NCBI GenBank assembly: GCA_051530055.1
Contig: CM121342.1
Coordinates: 9,114,001-9,178,000 of the forward strand
DNA: 64,000 bases
Reading direction: 5' to 3'
Source of the DNA: Neoechinorhynchus agilis
Taxonomy: Eukaryota > Acanthocephala
Below the pieces are notes generated by a model, which was not told the DNA's origin, did no database searches, and worked only from the letters and a program-made list of their open reading frames with translations. Positions 1-11,374 of this stretch are shown here, in pieces. Each line of letters opens with the position of its first letter. Within the stretch, counting starts at the first letter, position 1. The translations under genes were made by a program, and so were the position numbers.

Positions 1-95
1 TCGGCTTGATATATTAATAAAAGAAACCCTGATAAAAAAGCGTTCAAGATTGTGGTTCCGAAAACAATATGATTTAATAAAATTACAAAAAAATG
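1..95 (-). repeat. Partial monomer of the 200-bp satellite
   Basis: The first ~95 bases, read on the minus strand, match the satellite that fills 21.96-23.4 kb. Shared landmarks are the ATTTTATTAAATC start, the CGGAACCACAATCTTGAA block, the poly-T tract followed by ATCAAGG, and the TTAATATATCAAGCCGA block. The window edge cuts it, so it may be the end of a larger array. A further piece in the same orientation lies at 59.6 kb. Confidence 0.8.
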
Positions 96-1119
96 TAATC
101 TTCAAACAAAACCGCTAATAGCAAAGTCTTAATTTTTTGGGAAATTTTAATAACAATGTTGTATCGTAACTTCTCAGCAGTAAATTCGTTTATATGTTTT
201 ATATCCTTATATTCACCAAGCTGGCTAATCAGCAGTCTAACTATTTTATTGTTTTAACAACCCAAAAACCACATCATCACAAGGAACACGTGATGACACT
301 CACAGTCGATTATGTTCATCACAATATGCAATAGCAAATCTCAAAAAATACCAAAATTTTAAATATTATATGTAAAAACAAACATCAAAGAAAGTCATGC
401 GAATTCGTGAAATTACGAGCGATATTTCGATAAAGTATTGAAAAATGAAACTGCTCATGATTCTTGTGTAGTGGCGACAAAAATTATGTAAATTTATTGA
501 ACCGATCGAAAACAATCTTGATAGAAGCTCTGAATTGAGCCGAAACATCGATTCAATTAATTTACACAGTTTTTGTCGCAACTAAGCGATAAATTAAATG
601 TCTTGTTCGCGTTTGGCCACGGAAGAATCGAACCGTAGTGACGTCAATAACCACCCGTCATTTGAAGTTTATTTAAACGTAGAGAAATGATAATTCCATT
701 TGATTTTGAGCTATTCAAAAAATTATTCTTAAATTATACGTATTTACGATAATAACACGTTTATTTGTTAATTAGCAAAGAGAAGGATCCATGAATCTTT
801 GGGTTCTTCATGAACACTCGAATTTGCAAGAAATTGATTTCGGTACTTCTTTAAGATTCGTGCAGAGATTTGAAGAATTTTTTTCCTAGATAAGTTGACT
901 GGTCTGAAAAAAGTTGTTTTTGGTAGCGTCCAATCAACCGAAGTTTCAAACAATAGAATTTTACAAAAAAGACTGATACAATCAACGACTTGAATCCATA
1001 CCTCTAATTGATTAAGAGAAAATATGCTAAAGCGTCTTTCTAAGAAATCTCACCATCACTCATAACCAAATAAGCATTATTGCGTTTTCCATCGCATTCA
1101 CGCGCGTGTGTGACAGTTA
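96..1119. other. Intergenic, no gene seen
   Basis: AT-rich sequence between the satellite piece and the 3' end of RAD23. The short open frames here lack recognisable domains. A CRE-like TGACGTCA palindrome lies near 638-645. The 3' untranslated region of RAD23 should occupy the right-hand part. Confidence 0.5.
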
Positions 1120-2103
1120 TCATCGTCCTCCTTGAGCATCATCGAAATCTCCTTCAAGCAACAAATTTGCGGCTGCTTCTTCGTTTTTATCGCAAGCGAA
1201 ATAAGCCTGAATGCAAGCAAGCTCGCTATATCCTAGATCTTTAAGACGTTCAATGGCTTGTTTGTCCCGATCGTCCAAATTAAACCCCTGTGGCATCGTT
1301 GGGAATTGTTGTGGAGGAAGAACCGGTGCCGCAGCAGCCATATGATCATTGCCCGAGCTGCTTGGTGGTACTGAAGCGTCATCCGAGTTTAAAAGTTCAA
1401 GAAAAGCATCAGGGTTTGTTTCGATAAATCGAAGAAAATCCGGATTTTGTTCTCCGATTTGAGCTACGAGACTCGAGAGCATGTTTGGGTCGGATTGTAC
1501 AACCCGACGAAGTTGAGCGAATCCCGGCTGTGTTCGGAGGATCTGCAAAGTCGCTGTTGGATCCTGGGAATCGAAATCGGCCGGAATAGATAGACTGATT
1601 GCCGACGACGACGATGCCGGTGTATTGATTGCGTGTGAAGGAATACTGTCGGTTGCCAAATACTCCACGGCACGTTCTGGATTATAAAAACTCGCTTGAA
1701 GTGCTCGTTCAACTTTATTCCTCTCAAATCCCATATCGACCAATCGTGTGACGAGTTCATTACGACCAACAGTACCACCGGCAAACCCCGAATAGTCCTC
1801 TTGAGGAACAGAAGGGATTTGTGGGGCAATTGCTTGTGGTGGCGGGGGTGGGGGTGGCGGAGGCATCTCAACCTTTGGTTTGTTGCACATTACAACTACA
1901 AAGCTCTTTTCAGAGATATTGTGATCGGCAAGGGTCATCTCGTCCTTTAACATGTTCCCGGCTGAAATAAGACGCATACCATCAAGTCGAAATCGACTGG
2001 GGTCGTGATTTACAACAACGTCTTTAACATCCGAAATCTTAGTTGACGGATCCAAATCCAAGTGAAACGTGAAATTATCCAACGTTTTGAACAGAAGCTT
2101 CAT
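1120..2103 (-). CDS. RAD23: RAD23 UV-excision-repair / ubiquitin shuttle protein
   Basis: A single-exon 327-codon frame with the full RAD23 domain order. The N-terminal ubiquitin-like domain covers about residues 1-75. A proline run (80-89) is followed by UBA1 (about 113-152, core LVDMGFERNKVERAL), the XPC-binding/STI1-like domain (about 181-240, with TLQILRTQPGFAQLR and NPDFLRFIETNP) and UBA2 (about 275-318, with AIERLKDLGYSELACIQAY). Family proteins carry ubiquitylated clients to the proteasome through the UBL and stabilise XPC in nucleotide-excision repair. The protein is shorter than vertebrate RAD23 (about 360-410) because the linkers are short. The ATG at 2103 begins the UBL directly, which supports this start. 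Stop is TGA. No intron is evident. The identification is secure; which paralogue it matches cannot be told. Confidence 0.95.
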   Translation of the reverse strand: MKLLFKTLDNFTFHLDLDPSTKISDVKDVVVNHDPSRFRLDGMRLISAGNMLKDEMTLADHNISEKSFVVVMCNKPKVEMPPPPPPPPPQAIAPQIPSVPQEDYSGFAGGTVGRNELVTRLVDMGFERNKVERALQASFYNPERAVEYLATDSIPSHAINTPASSSSAISLSIPADFDSQDPTATLQILRTQPGFAQLRRVVQSDPNMLSSLVAQIGEQNPDFLRFIETNPDAFLELLNSDDASVPPSSSGNDHMAAAAPVLPPQQFPTMPQGFNLDDRDKQAIERLKDLGYSELACIQAYFACDKNEEAAANLLLEGDFDDAQGGR

Positions 2104-2547
2104 CTTTGTCTTCTACAAAAATCGGACGAAATCAAAAGCGCGCACAGTAATGAACCGCGGGCGCGGAAGAATCGTCAAAGAAAACATGCTTACTGCGTCA
2201 TCGTGACGTTAGGAACAAAACGTCTTCAGTACACGAAAAAAGAATCATCTCCTTTTGCCTAGTGACAGCAGGCAACAAAAATCCAAGTCCTCAAATTTTG
2301 TAGACAAAAAAACGGCGCTAAGTGATCACTCCACCTTATCATTGATCTCCGTGTTCTTCTGAGGTTTTTTTTATCGTCGTCGCTATGTCTTATTTCCACG
2401 AAAACCCAGTCTTACAGAGAAAGCAGACGTAGTTTCGTCGCTTTGAGACGTTAGTTCGGTTTTTCGGTAAACTTTTGAATCGAGCAGTCCAATTTCGAAA
2501 ATTCTTCATTCAACAGTGAACAATTCTAGACGATGTTACCCGCTGAA
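2104..2547. other. RAD23 upstream region
   Basis: Sequence 5' of RAD23, which is transcribed leftward. It contains a GCGTCATCGTGACGTT stretch near 2198-2213 made of two CRE-like half sites, and GCG-rich bases near 2139-2170. No coding frame with recognisable content is seen. Promoter assignment is inference from position. Confidence 0.4.
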
Positions 2548-3921
2548 TATTGATCGCTATTTATAAAAATATGGAACAAAGAATAAAGGTTTTTTATTTG
2601 GAAACGAGTGGACGGCGGCATTTCTATCCGTTCCTTGAAAAGTTCATTATGTCGTATTCTTTTCAAATGTTCGTAAATACTTGATTCCTTGGATTATTGT
2701 CTCTGTAACGAAGGGAAAATATAGTTTCTTTTTCGTAATTTTGCCACCCCGCCCGGATTTAAATTCACTAATTTATTTCACTTGTCGAATAATTCCGACA
2801 TTTTCCCGACGTTTTTTCAGGTAGAAGCTTTAGTTTTTGCTTAAACGACCAAATTCCTTTTAGGAGAAAAAGAAAAGCTTTTATTTTTCACCGAAAAAAA
2901 TGATAAAATCTTGGGAAAATGTCGAAATTATGAAACAAGTGAAATATCGGGGAAATAAATCAGTGAATTTAAATCCCGGAGTGGTAAAACTAAGAAAAAG
3001 AAGGTTTTTCAAGGTTTGTCCAGGTTGGAACTTTGGTTTATGCTTAAACGAGCAAATTAGCCTTAGGAGAAAAAGAAAAGCTTTTATTTTTCGCCGAAAA
3101 CAATGATACAATCTTGGGAAAATGTCGGAATTATGAAACAAGTGAAATATCGGGAAAATAAATCAGTGAATTTAAATCCTGGAGTGGTAAAACTAAGAAA
3201 AAGAAGGTTTTCCCAAGGTTTGTCCAGGTAGGAACTTTGGTTTATGCTTAAACGAGCAAATTAGTCTTAGGAGAAAAAGAAAAGATTTTATTTTTCACCG
3301 AAAAAAATGATAAAATCTTGGGAAAACGTCGGAATTATCCAACAAGTGAAATATCGGGGAAATAACTAAGTAAATTTAAATCCCCGGAGTGTCAAAACTA
3401 AGAAAAAGAAGGTTTTTTGAAGGTTTGTCCAGGTTGGAACTTTGGTTTATGCTTAAACGAGCAAATTAGTCTTAGGAGAAAAAGAAAAGATTTTATTTTC
3501 CACCGAAAAAAAAAATGATAAAATCTTGGGAAAACGTCGGAATTATCCAACAAGTGAAATATCGGGGAATAACTAAGTAAATTTAAATCCCCGGAGTGTC
3601 AAAACTAAGAAAAAGAAGGTTTTTTGAAGGTTTGTCCAGGTTGGAACTTTGGTTTATGCTTAAACGAGCAAATTAGTCTTAGGAGAAAAAGAAAAGAGTT
3701 TATTTTCCACCGAAAAAAATGATAAAATCTTGGGAAAACGTCGGAATTATCCGAGAAGTGAAATATCGGGGAGATAAATCAGTGAATTTAAATCTCCGGA
3801 GTGTCAAAACTAAGAAAAAGAAAGTAAATATTTGAACTAAAAGTTCAAGGCGTGTTAAATTTGTGTAAATATCCTTTACGTATTGATCGCTATTTATAAA
3901 AAAATATGGAACACAGAATAA
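2548..3921. repeat. 204-bp tandem array framed by direct repeats
   Basis: About five tandem units run from roughly 2830 to 3830. The landmark ATGATAAAATCTTGGGAAAA recurs near 2899, 3103 (one change), 3307, 3515 and 3719, a spacing of about 204 bp. A partial copy of the unit lies inverted at about 2740-2808, so the left edge is a fold-back. The whole block is framed by a direct repeat of about 40 bp with core TGATCGCTATTTATAAAAA at about 2551 and 3875. The unit length is a multiple of three and parts stay open on the plus strand, but composition and drift look like non-coding satellite. Confidence 0.8.
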
Positions 3922-5356
3922 AGATTTTTAATTAAAAATTCATTGTAGTATCGTATTTAAAGTTATTCTAAAGACTTGTTTAATGAAGTTTTATTTTTAA
4001 ATTGACCCTTAGACGTGCTGTCGTAATCGTTGAATTCTATCTTGGTAGTTTCTTGAAGAAACCGTAAGAGGGAGAAAGGTCGGAAATGAAGATTCAATTT
4101 ATCATTATAGCAGCCCTCTTCCAAGTGTCCATTTTCGAGGCTTCTTTAATGTTCCACGACATTATTACACTGGAATGATTGCAATGAGTTCTTTCAATAA
4201 CTGTTGATTTTACAAAAGATGATGATAACAAAAACTGAAGGACTTGCATAAGGTGTACACTTTACCTTATTCGACGGAAATACCAAAAGGTAATCCAAAA
4301 AGTCTTCATTTCCCTCACCACCATCTCGTCGACATTTTCGCTTATATAGATTAACCGTGCATAGGACAGACTGATGCCACCACGTGATCTTCAAGTGTCA
4401 AAGTCTCAATACGATATGACGTCTTGACTTTTAAAGGCATCTACTTTTTCAAAACAACTACTGGATTTTTTGTGATCTTAAATCCACGTCGATGTCGTTT
4501 TATTTGTAGCAAACTCCGGTTTATAACGGTAGGAACAAAACGACGGCCTTAACCACTGAAAAAAACGAGCGGAATTTACCTAAATACACATCGCCATTCA
4601 TGTGACTTTAGAATCTTAAAAAACAATTAAAAGTGCACCTTTTTTGAGTCAAGGTGCAAACACGATTTTGCTCTCCGAATCGTGTTCCTAAGTCTATTTA
4701 TGCAAAATAAAAGCTGATGCCATGGGTTAAACGAACTAACGTACTTAATGTTTCGTTTGTGTTCTCGAATTCACGACTACCAAAAGTCCAAAGATCGACG
4801 TTTTGATTGCAAAAAAATTACACAAAAATGACCATTAATGTGACATGAGTTTTTTTGTGACCAAAAATATACAGTTTTTTGTGTAATTTTAAAATATGAG
4901 AAATTTGCGTATACGCGTTAAGCCTTTTAATTTTTTCAGGTTAACAAGTATGCACACGATTTTATCAGTCCTCTTCTTCACGCTAATTCGTTGATGCACG
5001 CAAAGTTTACGGTCTTCGTAACCTTTCTCAGTTTAGAATTTTCGCCAAGAGAAGTTCCACCAAGCTAAGAAATACTGGTTTTGTCGTGATTTTAACTTCG
5101 GGAAGTTTGTACGTGTTTATGTCCTTTGCGACATCACTATTTAAAGGAGAATTACACGCTAATTTCACGGATATACTAAGGTGTTGGGGTATAACTTGGA
5201 TAGCTTGTATCGTTAATCTATTGTCAACGATATGTGCGACCGATCGCGATGAATCTCCCCTTGCTTTGGACTTGTTTTATCGACGGCACAATCCTGGATT
5301 TGTAGTTAAATTATTATTATTATAGAACAGCTCCTATTTTTGCTTGTGATCTACAC
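3922..5356. other. Intergenic with a few short open frames
   Basis: AT-rich region between the 204-bp array and the palindrome at 5.4 kb. It contains a 30-codon signal-peptide-like frame (4086-4178) and an open frame near 5086-5325 with hydrophobic stretches and no recognised domain. CRE-like TGACGTC occurs near 4418. Nothing else can be supported. Confidence 0.4.
4086..4178 (+). CDS. Short frame encoding a signal-peptide-like segment
   Basis: An ATG opens 30 codons with a lysine at position 2, a hydrophobic core (QFIIIAALFQVSIF) and a small-residue EAS stretch where signal peptidase could act, then a stop. This is the layout of a secretory leader and might be the first exon of a secreted protein. 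No clear donor site or downstream exon was found, so it may be chance. Confidence 0.2.
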   Translation: MKIQFIIIAALFQVSIFEASLMFHDIITLE

Positions 5357-5484
5357 CAGCGGTAAATGATTATTTATTAAAGACTTCTTTGAACCTCCCT
5401 GGGTTCATCATCAGTTTGTTAGTTATTAAAAGACACTAACAAACTGATGATGATGAACTCGGTGAGGTTAATCATTTACCGCGG
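5357..5484. repeat. Palindrome of two head-to-head Penelope-type terminal modules
   Basis: The left arm starts with GCGGTAAATGATT and the right arm ends with AATCATTTACCGC. Each arm contains a CTGATGATGAAC...GAGGTT module, one on each strand, around a short centre near 5421-5435. The minus-strand module (about 5391-5414) is nearly the same as the one at the 3' edge of the Penelope-like element at 37.6 kb, so this is probably a small non-autonomous derivative or an inverted pair of its termini. The CTGATGA plus hairpin is hammerhead-ribozyme-like, but the GAAA core is imperfect here. Confidence 0.6.
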
Positions 5485-6900
5485 GTGCAGACTTCTAAAC
5501 AATAATTCCAATCACATTCCCCGCGGTACCTCACATATCGACATTTTGAGTTTTGAAAAAGAAGATTTTGTCAACACAATTTAATTCATGAACTTTATCA
5601 ATCATCCTGAATTTAAAATTCACTATCGTTTTGGTAATCAATGAACAATGGCTTCAATTTTTGATCATATTTCTTAACGGGAAATATATTTGATTACAAC
5701 ATTTAGAGGTGTGCATTGAAAAACTGATTCGCTCTATTGATCGCATTAATTTTCCTTGATCTCATTGAACTTTTATTTTTTGAATTGGATGGTATAAATT
5801 TTTGTTACATCTTTGCTTTAATTCATACATTTTAAGGCTTAAATTTTAAGATGATCACAGGTTACGCATAGAGTTTTTATGCCTTAGAGATCGAGATAAA
5901 TTATTGTTTCGGTGAACATTACATTGATTAAAATGTTTTCATTTTCAAATCTAAGTTTTCAGGTTATTTTCTCCAAATGTGAGAAACATTTGGGTTCTAT
6001 AAGCTTAACAAAAATTAATTTTCAATCTAACAAAATTTCTACTGAACAATTATGTTTAAAAAAATGACGAGTAGATGTTCATATTTTTTGCTTTGTGAAC
6101 AAATTTCTGTTTCGTTCTACATCAGTTTATCTTATAGACTCTTTCTTTTTAAAAAGAATTTCATCCTTTTAGGTTGAGGTTCATATTGGTCTAGTTTTTT
6201 GATTTGACTAATTTTTCGTGCTTTTTAAAAGTCCTGCTTGCGGTTGCAACCGAATTAATCGATGTTTGAATCGTTGTTTTTTAACAATCAAACTTTCGTC
6301 TTAATTTACGGAGAGTTCGTCTTCGAATTGTGTATATCAGATTGGTCTGTTGATCTTGTTTCGTGTTGATCTTTAAAATGCAAGTTTATCTCAAATTTGA
6401 CTTACATTTCAATCTTGGTTTACGACCTCCTCTTTTTTTAAGGCTAAGCAATGAAAATTTTCTATTTGGTTAAAGTTTTAAGTATTTTAAAATCTATATT
6501 TAATATTAAAAGTTTCCTTTTATGTTGTTCAATTCACATTTAGATGATATTAGTTTTTTCGCCTCATTCGAATTTCTTGATTCTAAATTCCGTTCTACTA
6601 AAATCTTGGTCTACTAAAAAACTAAACTTTTTTTAATTATTTTAAACCTCGATTTCTTCGACCTAAATAGAATTAATTTCCTACTTTTGTTTTTCTATGA
6701 TTTTTCCCAAAACAGGTTGTGGTGTGTTCAAAATCTCAAATATGTCGATATGTGGATAATCCCATTATAGATATAGGTTACCTTGCCACGCAGAAATGAA
6801 CCAAATATGTTGTTGTTGCGGTTTTCCACATTGGTAGAGACAACGGTATCCATCTGTTACATTGCTCGCCTCCGGCATTGGAACAGCATCTCGATTGCAC
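5485..6900. other. AT-rich intergenic, no gene seen
   Basis: After a short stretch also found near 40.22-40.26 kb (GACTTCTAAACAATAA), this is AT-rich sequence without long frames or repeats I could recognise. It may include distal regulatory sequence of the Musashi gene to the right. Confidence 0.4.
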
Positions 6901-7855
6901 ATTGGATGTTGTTGTGGTGGTGGTAGTGGTGGTGGTGGTGGTGGCAGTAGCAATCACTAGTCAGTGCGAGCGGAACAAAAGTAGTGTGCACACGACATTC
7001 GTTTTTGATTTTTTCCGCCAGGAAAAGAAATGGAGTACTCATTAGTCACTGAGACCAGTGCCAATTTTAGACGACAATAGTTCCTCGGTCTGTTTTGCCT
7101 CTTGAAGGCTGCACGATAAATGTATGTTTTCTTCTTCTAGGTGATGTTTATCAATTATTGGTGTGTGTGTGTGTGTGGATTAATAATAGATCCCCGATTA
7201 GAGATGTATTGCACGCAGGGAGAGAGAACAACACCAACAGCCTGGGACCCTTTTTTATGTATACGATTTGTTATCGATCACCTATTTTTCCTATGTATAC
7301 CAATCACATACGTTCACCATCAAATAATGTTTCCTTTTGACGAACCTCCTCCTCCTCCTATAGCCCAATAATACGCCATTTGCTCGGGTCATCAAGGAAA
7401 TCTTTCCCAATACCACCACCACCACCAGAAGCGGGAGTCTCGCCAATATCATGAACAAACCCTTTTTTGGTTCCATGTGTGCATGTGAACGAAATTGGAG
7501 ATTAATGTGTATGCCATAGGCACTTCCTCTATTTTCAGCACTCATATTGCAGCCATCGCTTATGGCTTGTCGCATGTGTGAGCGAGAGAGAGAGGCTTAG
7601 AAGAAGAGCAGAAGAAAATGAACGAGTGCTCTGGGGGTGGATTAGTTGGGCGTTTTTTGAAAATGAGAAACCGAAACTCTTAAACGCGCCAAATTACGCA
7701 CTTCTTGCACTTTCACTTCGTTCATTTCAGGTATTCGTCGGTCCCAATAGCGTTATTATAAAGTCGATTGGGATAGCATAGTTTCGTAAAATCAGACCAA
7801 AACAACACACAGTATACAGTACGCTTCATTAAGACTGTTGTGCTGCTCCCCTTAT
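6901..7855. other. Musashi upstream region with simple repeats
   Basis: Contains a GGT/GTG-rich microsatellite at about 6905-6948, a TG run near 7160-7176, and CCTCCTCCT and CCACCACCACC runs near 7345-7425. The polyglycine and polyproline frames that appear here are simple-sequence artefacts. An untranslated first exon and promoter of the downstream gene probably lie here, but I cannot place them. Confidence 0.45.
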
Positions 7856-10626
7856 ATGGTGCCTTGGAACGACCCTGTTGAAATGAGAAAACTATTTGTT
7901 GGAGGAATTAATGTCAAAACTGAACCGAAGACTCTCTTGGCCTATTTCCAAGAGTTTGGCACAGTTGAAGAATGTGTTATTTTAAGAGATGCGTTTACAC
8001 AAAACTCACGGTATGTCATTTTTGTCCACATCTTCGCTAACAATCACTAATATACGCTCCAAACATAATAATAGGGGTTTCGGTTTCGTAACCTTTCAAG
8101 AAGTGGAATCAGCTGAAAAGGTTTTGAAACAACGGCAACACATCGTTGATGGAAAAAGAGTAAGTAGCCGCCATCTAATTCTGTGTGCGTGTAATGAGTA
8201 GGCGGTTCATTGTTGTTGGAAATCCGAAACGAGTGCTACTGAACTTATGCTCTGTCATCATGACACGCTGAATTGACAACAAAGAAAGAGTGTCTTTGGG
8301 GATGACAACCGAGATAATTCTCACCTTATGTTCATCACCAATACATCCTCTTGAGAAGTGGCTTTTGGGATTGATGTTTCAGGGATGTCTTTTTTTGTGG
8401 TAGGTGAACGTAAAAAGTCGGTAATCACATAAAAAAAGGTATAATAGCCGAAATTTGCCTGTCATTTTTCGGGTGTGCCTTTTTTAAAACTAAGTACAGT
8501 AGCACTTGGGTTTGCAAATAAAACAACAACAACAAAGAACCGATTTAAGTGTAATGTAACCGAACCACACAAAAAATGATTATTTACCATTTAGATCGAT
8601 CCCAAAATGGCCATTCCAAGAGAAGGAGAGGTAAGTCGCATTTGTGGTGAATGTCTAAGAATCTCAGTGTGCTAAGAGAAATGCGGAGAAACGTAATAGA
8701 CCGGCATTATACCTTAAGGGAGTCTAATGGCTTTTATAGTCGGATTTAACCTGAACGTGTCGGTATTAGTCGGGTTTGCGTCCACCGCTCTGCCATCATC
8801 TACTAATGTATTTGCCTGAAGGTTTTGGTTGTGTGTGTGAGCGAGTGAAGATACCTCCCTCATTATGACGTTTCTTACCTGAACGTCAGTGAGTTGAACG
8901 GTTGTGTGAGATCCACTTCCCAAATCCCGATATTTCCTGCACCCGTTACTCGTAATTCTCCTCTGTTGCTCCATGCGCTCTGATTTCCTTCCCTATATGG
9001 GCTGCTCATCATCTTCCGCCTCAGTACGGGAGTAGCAACTCATTTGTGTCGCTTTTCGATCGAAACCATAAGCGTGTCTCTCTCTTTTTCTTCACCACAC
9101 ACGGCGGCGGCATTGCTTTTCCTCTACTTAGAAGAGATGGTAGTAGTAGTGCCGTCGATGTTGGTAGTGGTGGTTGGTGGCACAGCCCCACACGAAGACG
9201 TAGTTGTGGTGATTGATGAAATGCACTCCTTTCCAGACCCTACAACGATATGCTGCTGCAGGTCAACTTCATTAACGACCGATATTTTTAAGAAATCACC
9301 AAGTGACAAAAAGCGGGGTTATTTTAATCGAACATGTCAATTCCGTTCCGAATATCGACAGTTCCACCACCAAAACCGGTCCGTTTCTCAAACCTGTGGC
9401 CTTCGCCGTTCAGCCACGCTTTACCTCCTTTTTTAAATTCTCGTTAAGATACTGATAAAGACCAAAAAAGCGTTTGTTGGAGGACTCAGTTCAAACACTA
9501 CATCTGAAGACCTTCGTAAATATTTTGAAACATTTGGACCGGTATGAATTTTTTTAGCTAACACTTTTCTCCTCGGTTCTACATTGGTTTTTTGTCTGCC
9601 AAGGTTGAGGATGTTACACTCATGTACGATAGAGCAACCCAAAGGCATCGGGGGTTTGGGTTTGTGACTTTCGAAACCGAAGAAACCTGTGAGCATGTTG
9701 TCAATGTTCATTATCACCGTATAAATGAACGCCGAGTGGAATGCAAACGGGCACAACCAAAGGAAGTAATGTGGGCTAATTCGATGGCTAACAAGAATAA
9801 CGCAACCAATGTTATGATGAATGGAGCAACGGCAACCAATGATATGTTTGCAACTGCACCAATGGGCGGTACGGACATGAGTCTGTCTGGAATGTTTGAC
9901 CAAAGTTTACATCTAGGAGGACCACCGCCACCGCCACCACCACCACCACCACCCACTGCAGCAGCAGCACAGGGTGCCCCCTTCGATCCGTATCAAATGA
10001 TGGCACGTCCCTATGGATTTAACCCATTTCCAATAATCCCAGCCGCACCCATTCCGACATTTGCACCTCAACTTATGCACACTAATCCGACCATAATGAA
10101 TCCAATGCAACAAACGATGCCTGCCCAATATCATCACCATCATCATTCCCAAACATCTACTCAATCGTCGTCCATCGATCCAACAACGGCACAACCACCA
10201 CCGAACTACGAATTTCTGGCTGCGTTTTTACAAGCTCAACAACAAGCTGTTACAGCGGCCCAAGCCCAACATCAACCCATATATTCTCAGACCGTACCTG
10301 CGGCTAACATATATCCTCAATACGAATGTACACGACCAAGTTTTCTCAGTTTTATGAACTATATGACACTTCATAATCTATACCAACAACAACAAGCTGC
10401 TCAAATGGCAGTCTATTCAACTCCAACTATAAACGGAGTCATCAATGGTCATTATGAACAACCGGCCACTAATGCTGTTTATGATCCACAAGAACCGGAA
10501 ACCCAGAGTTCTGCGAGTCATATGGTCGCTGACGAAAGCAATGTTGTTGTTGGGGATGATGAAGCTGGTGGTGCATCTACCGTTGTTCCTAATCGACACG
10601 ACTGTGAAGGCGGAATCACTAACTGA
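7856..10626 (+). CDS. msi: Musashi-family RNA-binding protein, two RRMs
   Basis: Five coding exons fit in frame: 7856-8010, 8075-8159, 8595-8630, 9449-9541 and 9604-10626, giving about 463 residues. Introns begin GTATGT, GTAAGT, GTAAGT, GTATGA and all end in AG; two are only 62-64 bp. RRM1 has RNP2 KLFVGGI (about 12-18) and RNP1 RGFGFVTF (52-59). The linker [10 protein letters not shown] and RRM2 with KAFVGGL (about 99-105), RGFGFVTF (139-146) and the closing [12 protein letters not shown] are hallmarks of Musashi rather than hnRNP A/B or DAZAP1. Musashi proteins bind UAG-type motifs in 3' UTRs and control translation in neural and germline precursors. The C-terminal half is low complexity, with an 11-proline run, a histidine run and glutamine-rich stretches. 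The ATG at 7856 follows an in-frame stop. An extra upstream exon is possible. Confidence 0.92.
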
Positions 10627-11374
10627 TTCCGCCTCTCGTGATGTGTACATGCGAGTGTGCTCAATTGTGTGCGTGACTTACCTCACAGACATATTTCAAA
10701 AACACAACGAGAACAACAACTCAATCATTTTAATGGAGTACACATTTGAAAACAAAAAACAAAATTGGATACATGGATAATCGCGCACACTCGCCTATAC
10801 TACACCCACAATACCAACAAAAAAGGGAACATCCAAATACACGTTTTTCCCCCAAACATTTTTTATCATGATGAGAGCCAAGTGCTTTGTGTGAACGGGA
10901 ATAGGGCAAACGTTTTACAGCATCTTCAAAAATATTTGTGGTAACACCATAGATTTTGTCCCGGGCGTTCTTAACCAAGCTTCCTTTTTTGGGTATTTAT
11001 TGGAATTTTTTAGGTTCCTTCGATAAATTCCATTTATCGCTACAATGAAGAGCTCGATTCAAGTGATAAGCAATGACTGAGCACTATATGTTAGTGCTGG
11101 AAGATCGACTTATAAAAATACCATTGAAATAGTGCATTATCGCTTATTGATGGAGATTGTTTGCTATGAATTGGCTACGGAGGGTAGGCGCTTCGTCAAT
11201 CTTATGCAGTGGATCGTCGTTTATATGCAAATTAATTAGGACCGAACATCATTCTGGGATAACCGAAAACCCAATGTGATTTAAGTTTTTAATGTTAGAC
11301 TACAGATATCAAAGTTCTTGAGGGAAAGTGGTTTAAGAAAAGCGAAATTGCGATAGAATTACATAATTTTAGCT
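10627..11374. other. Musashi 3' region and intergenic spacer
   Basis: Follows the TGA of the Musashi frame. AT-rich with several A-rich tracts near 10,740-10,765 that could hold poly(A) signals. No further gene recognised before the 3' edge of the minus-strand LINE. Confidence 0.45.

Noticed and set aside
2900-3141. Open frames in the 204-bp repeats as a repeat-domain protein
   Set aside because: Frames exist on both strands, lack bias and break in the neighbouring units.
6765-7042. Polyproline/polyhistidine open frames upstream of Musashi
   Set aside because: They are translations of a GGT/GTG microsatellite in several frames with no conserved context.
9714-10194. Minus-strand open frames rich in Gly or Trp within the Musashi gene
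   Set aside because: They are the antisense of the proline, glutamine and histidine runs in the last Musashi exon.
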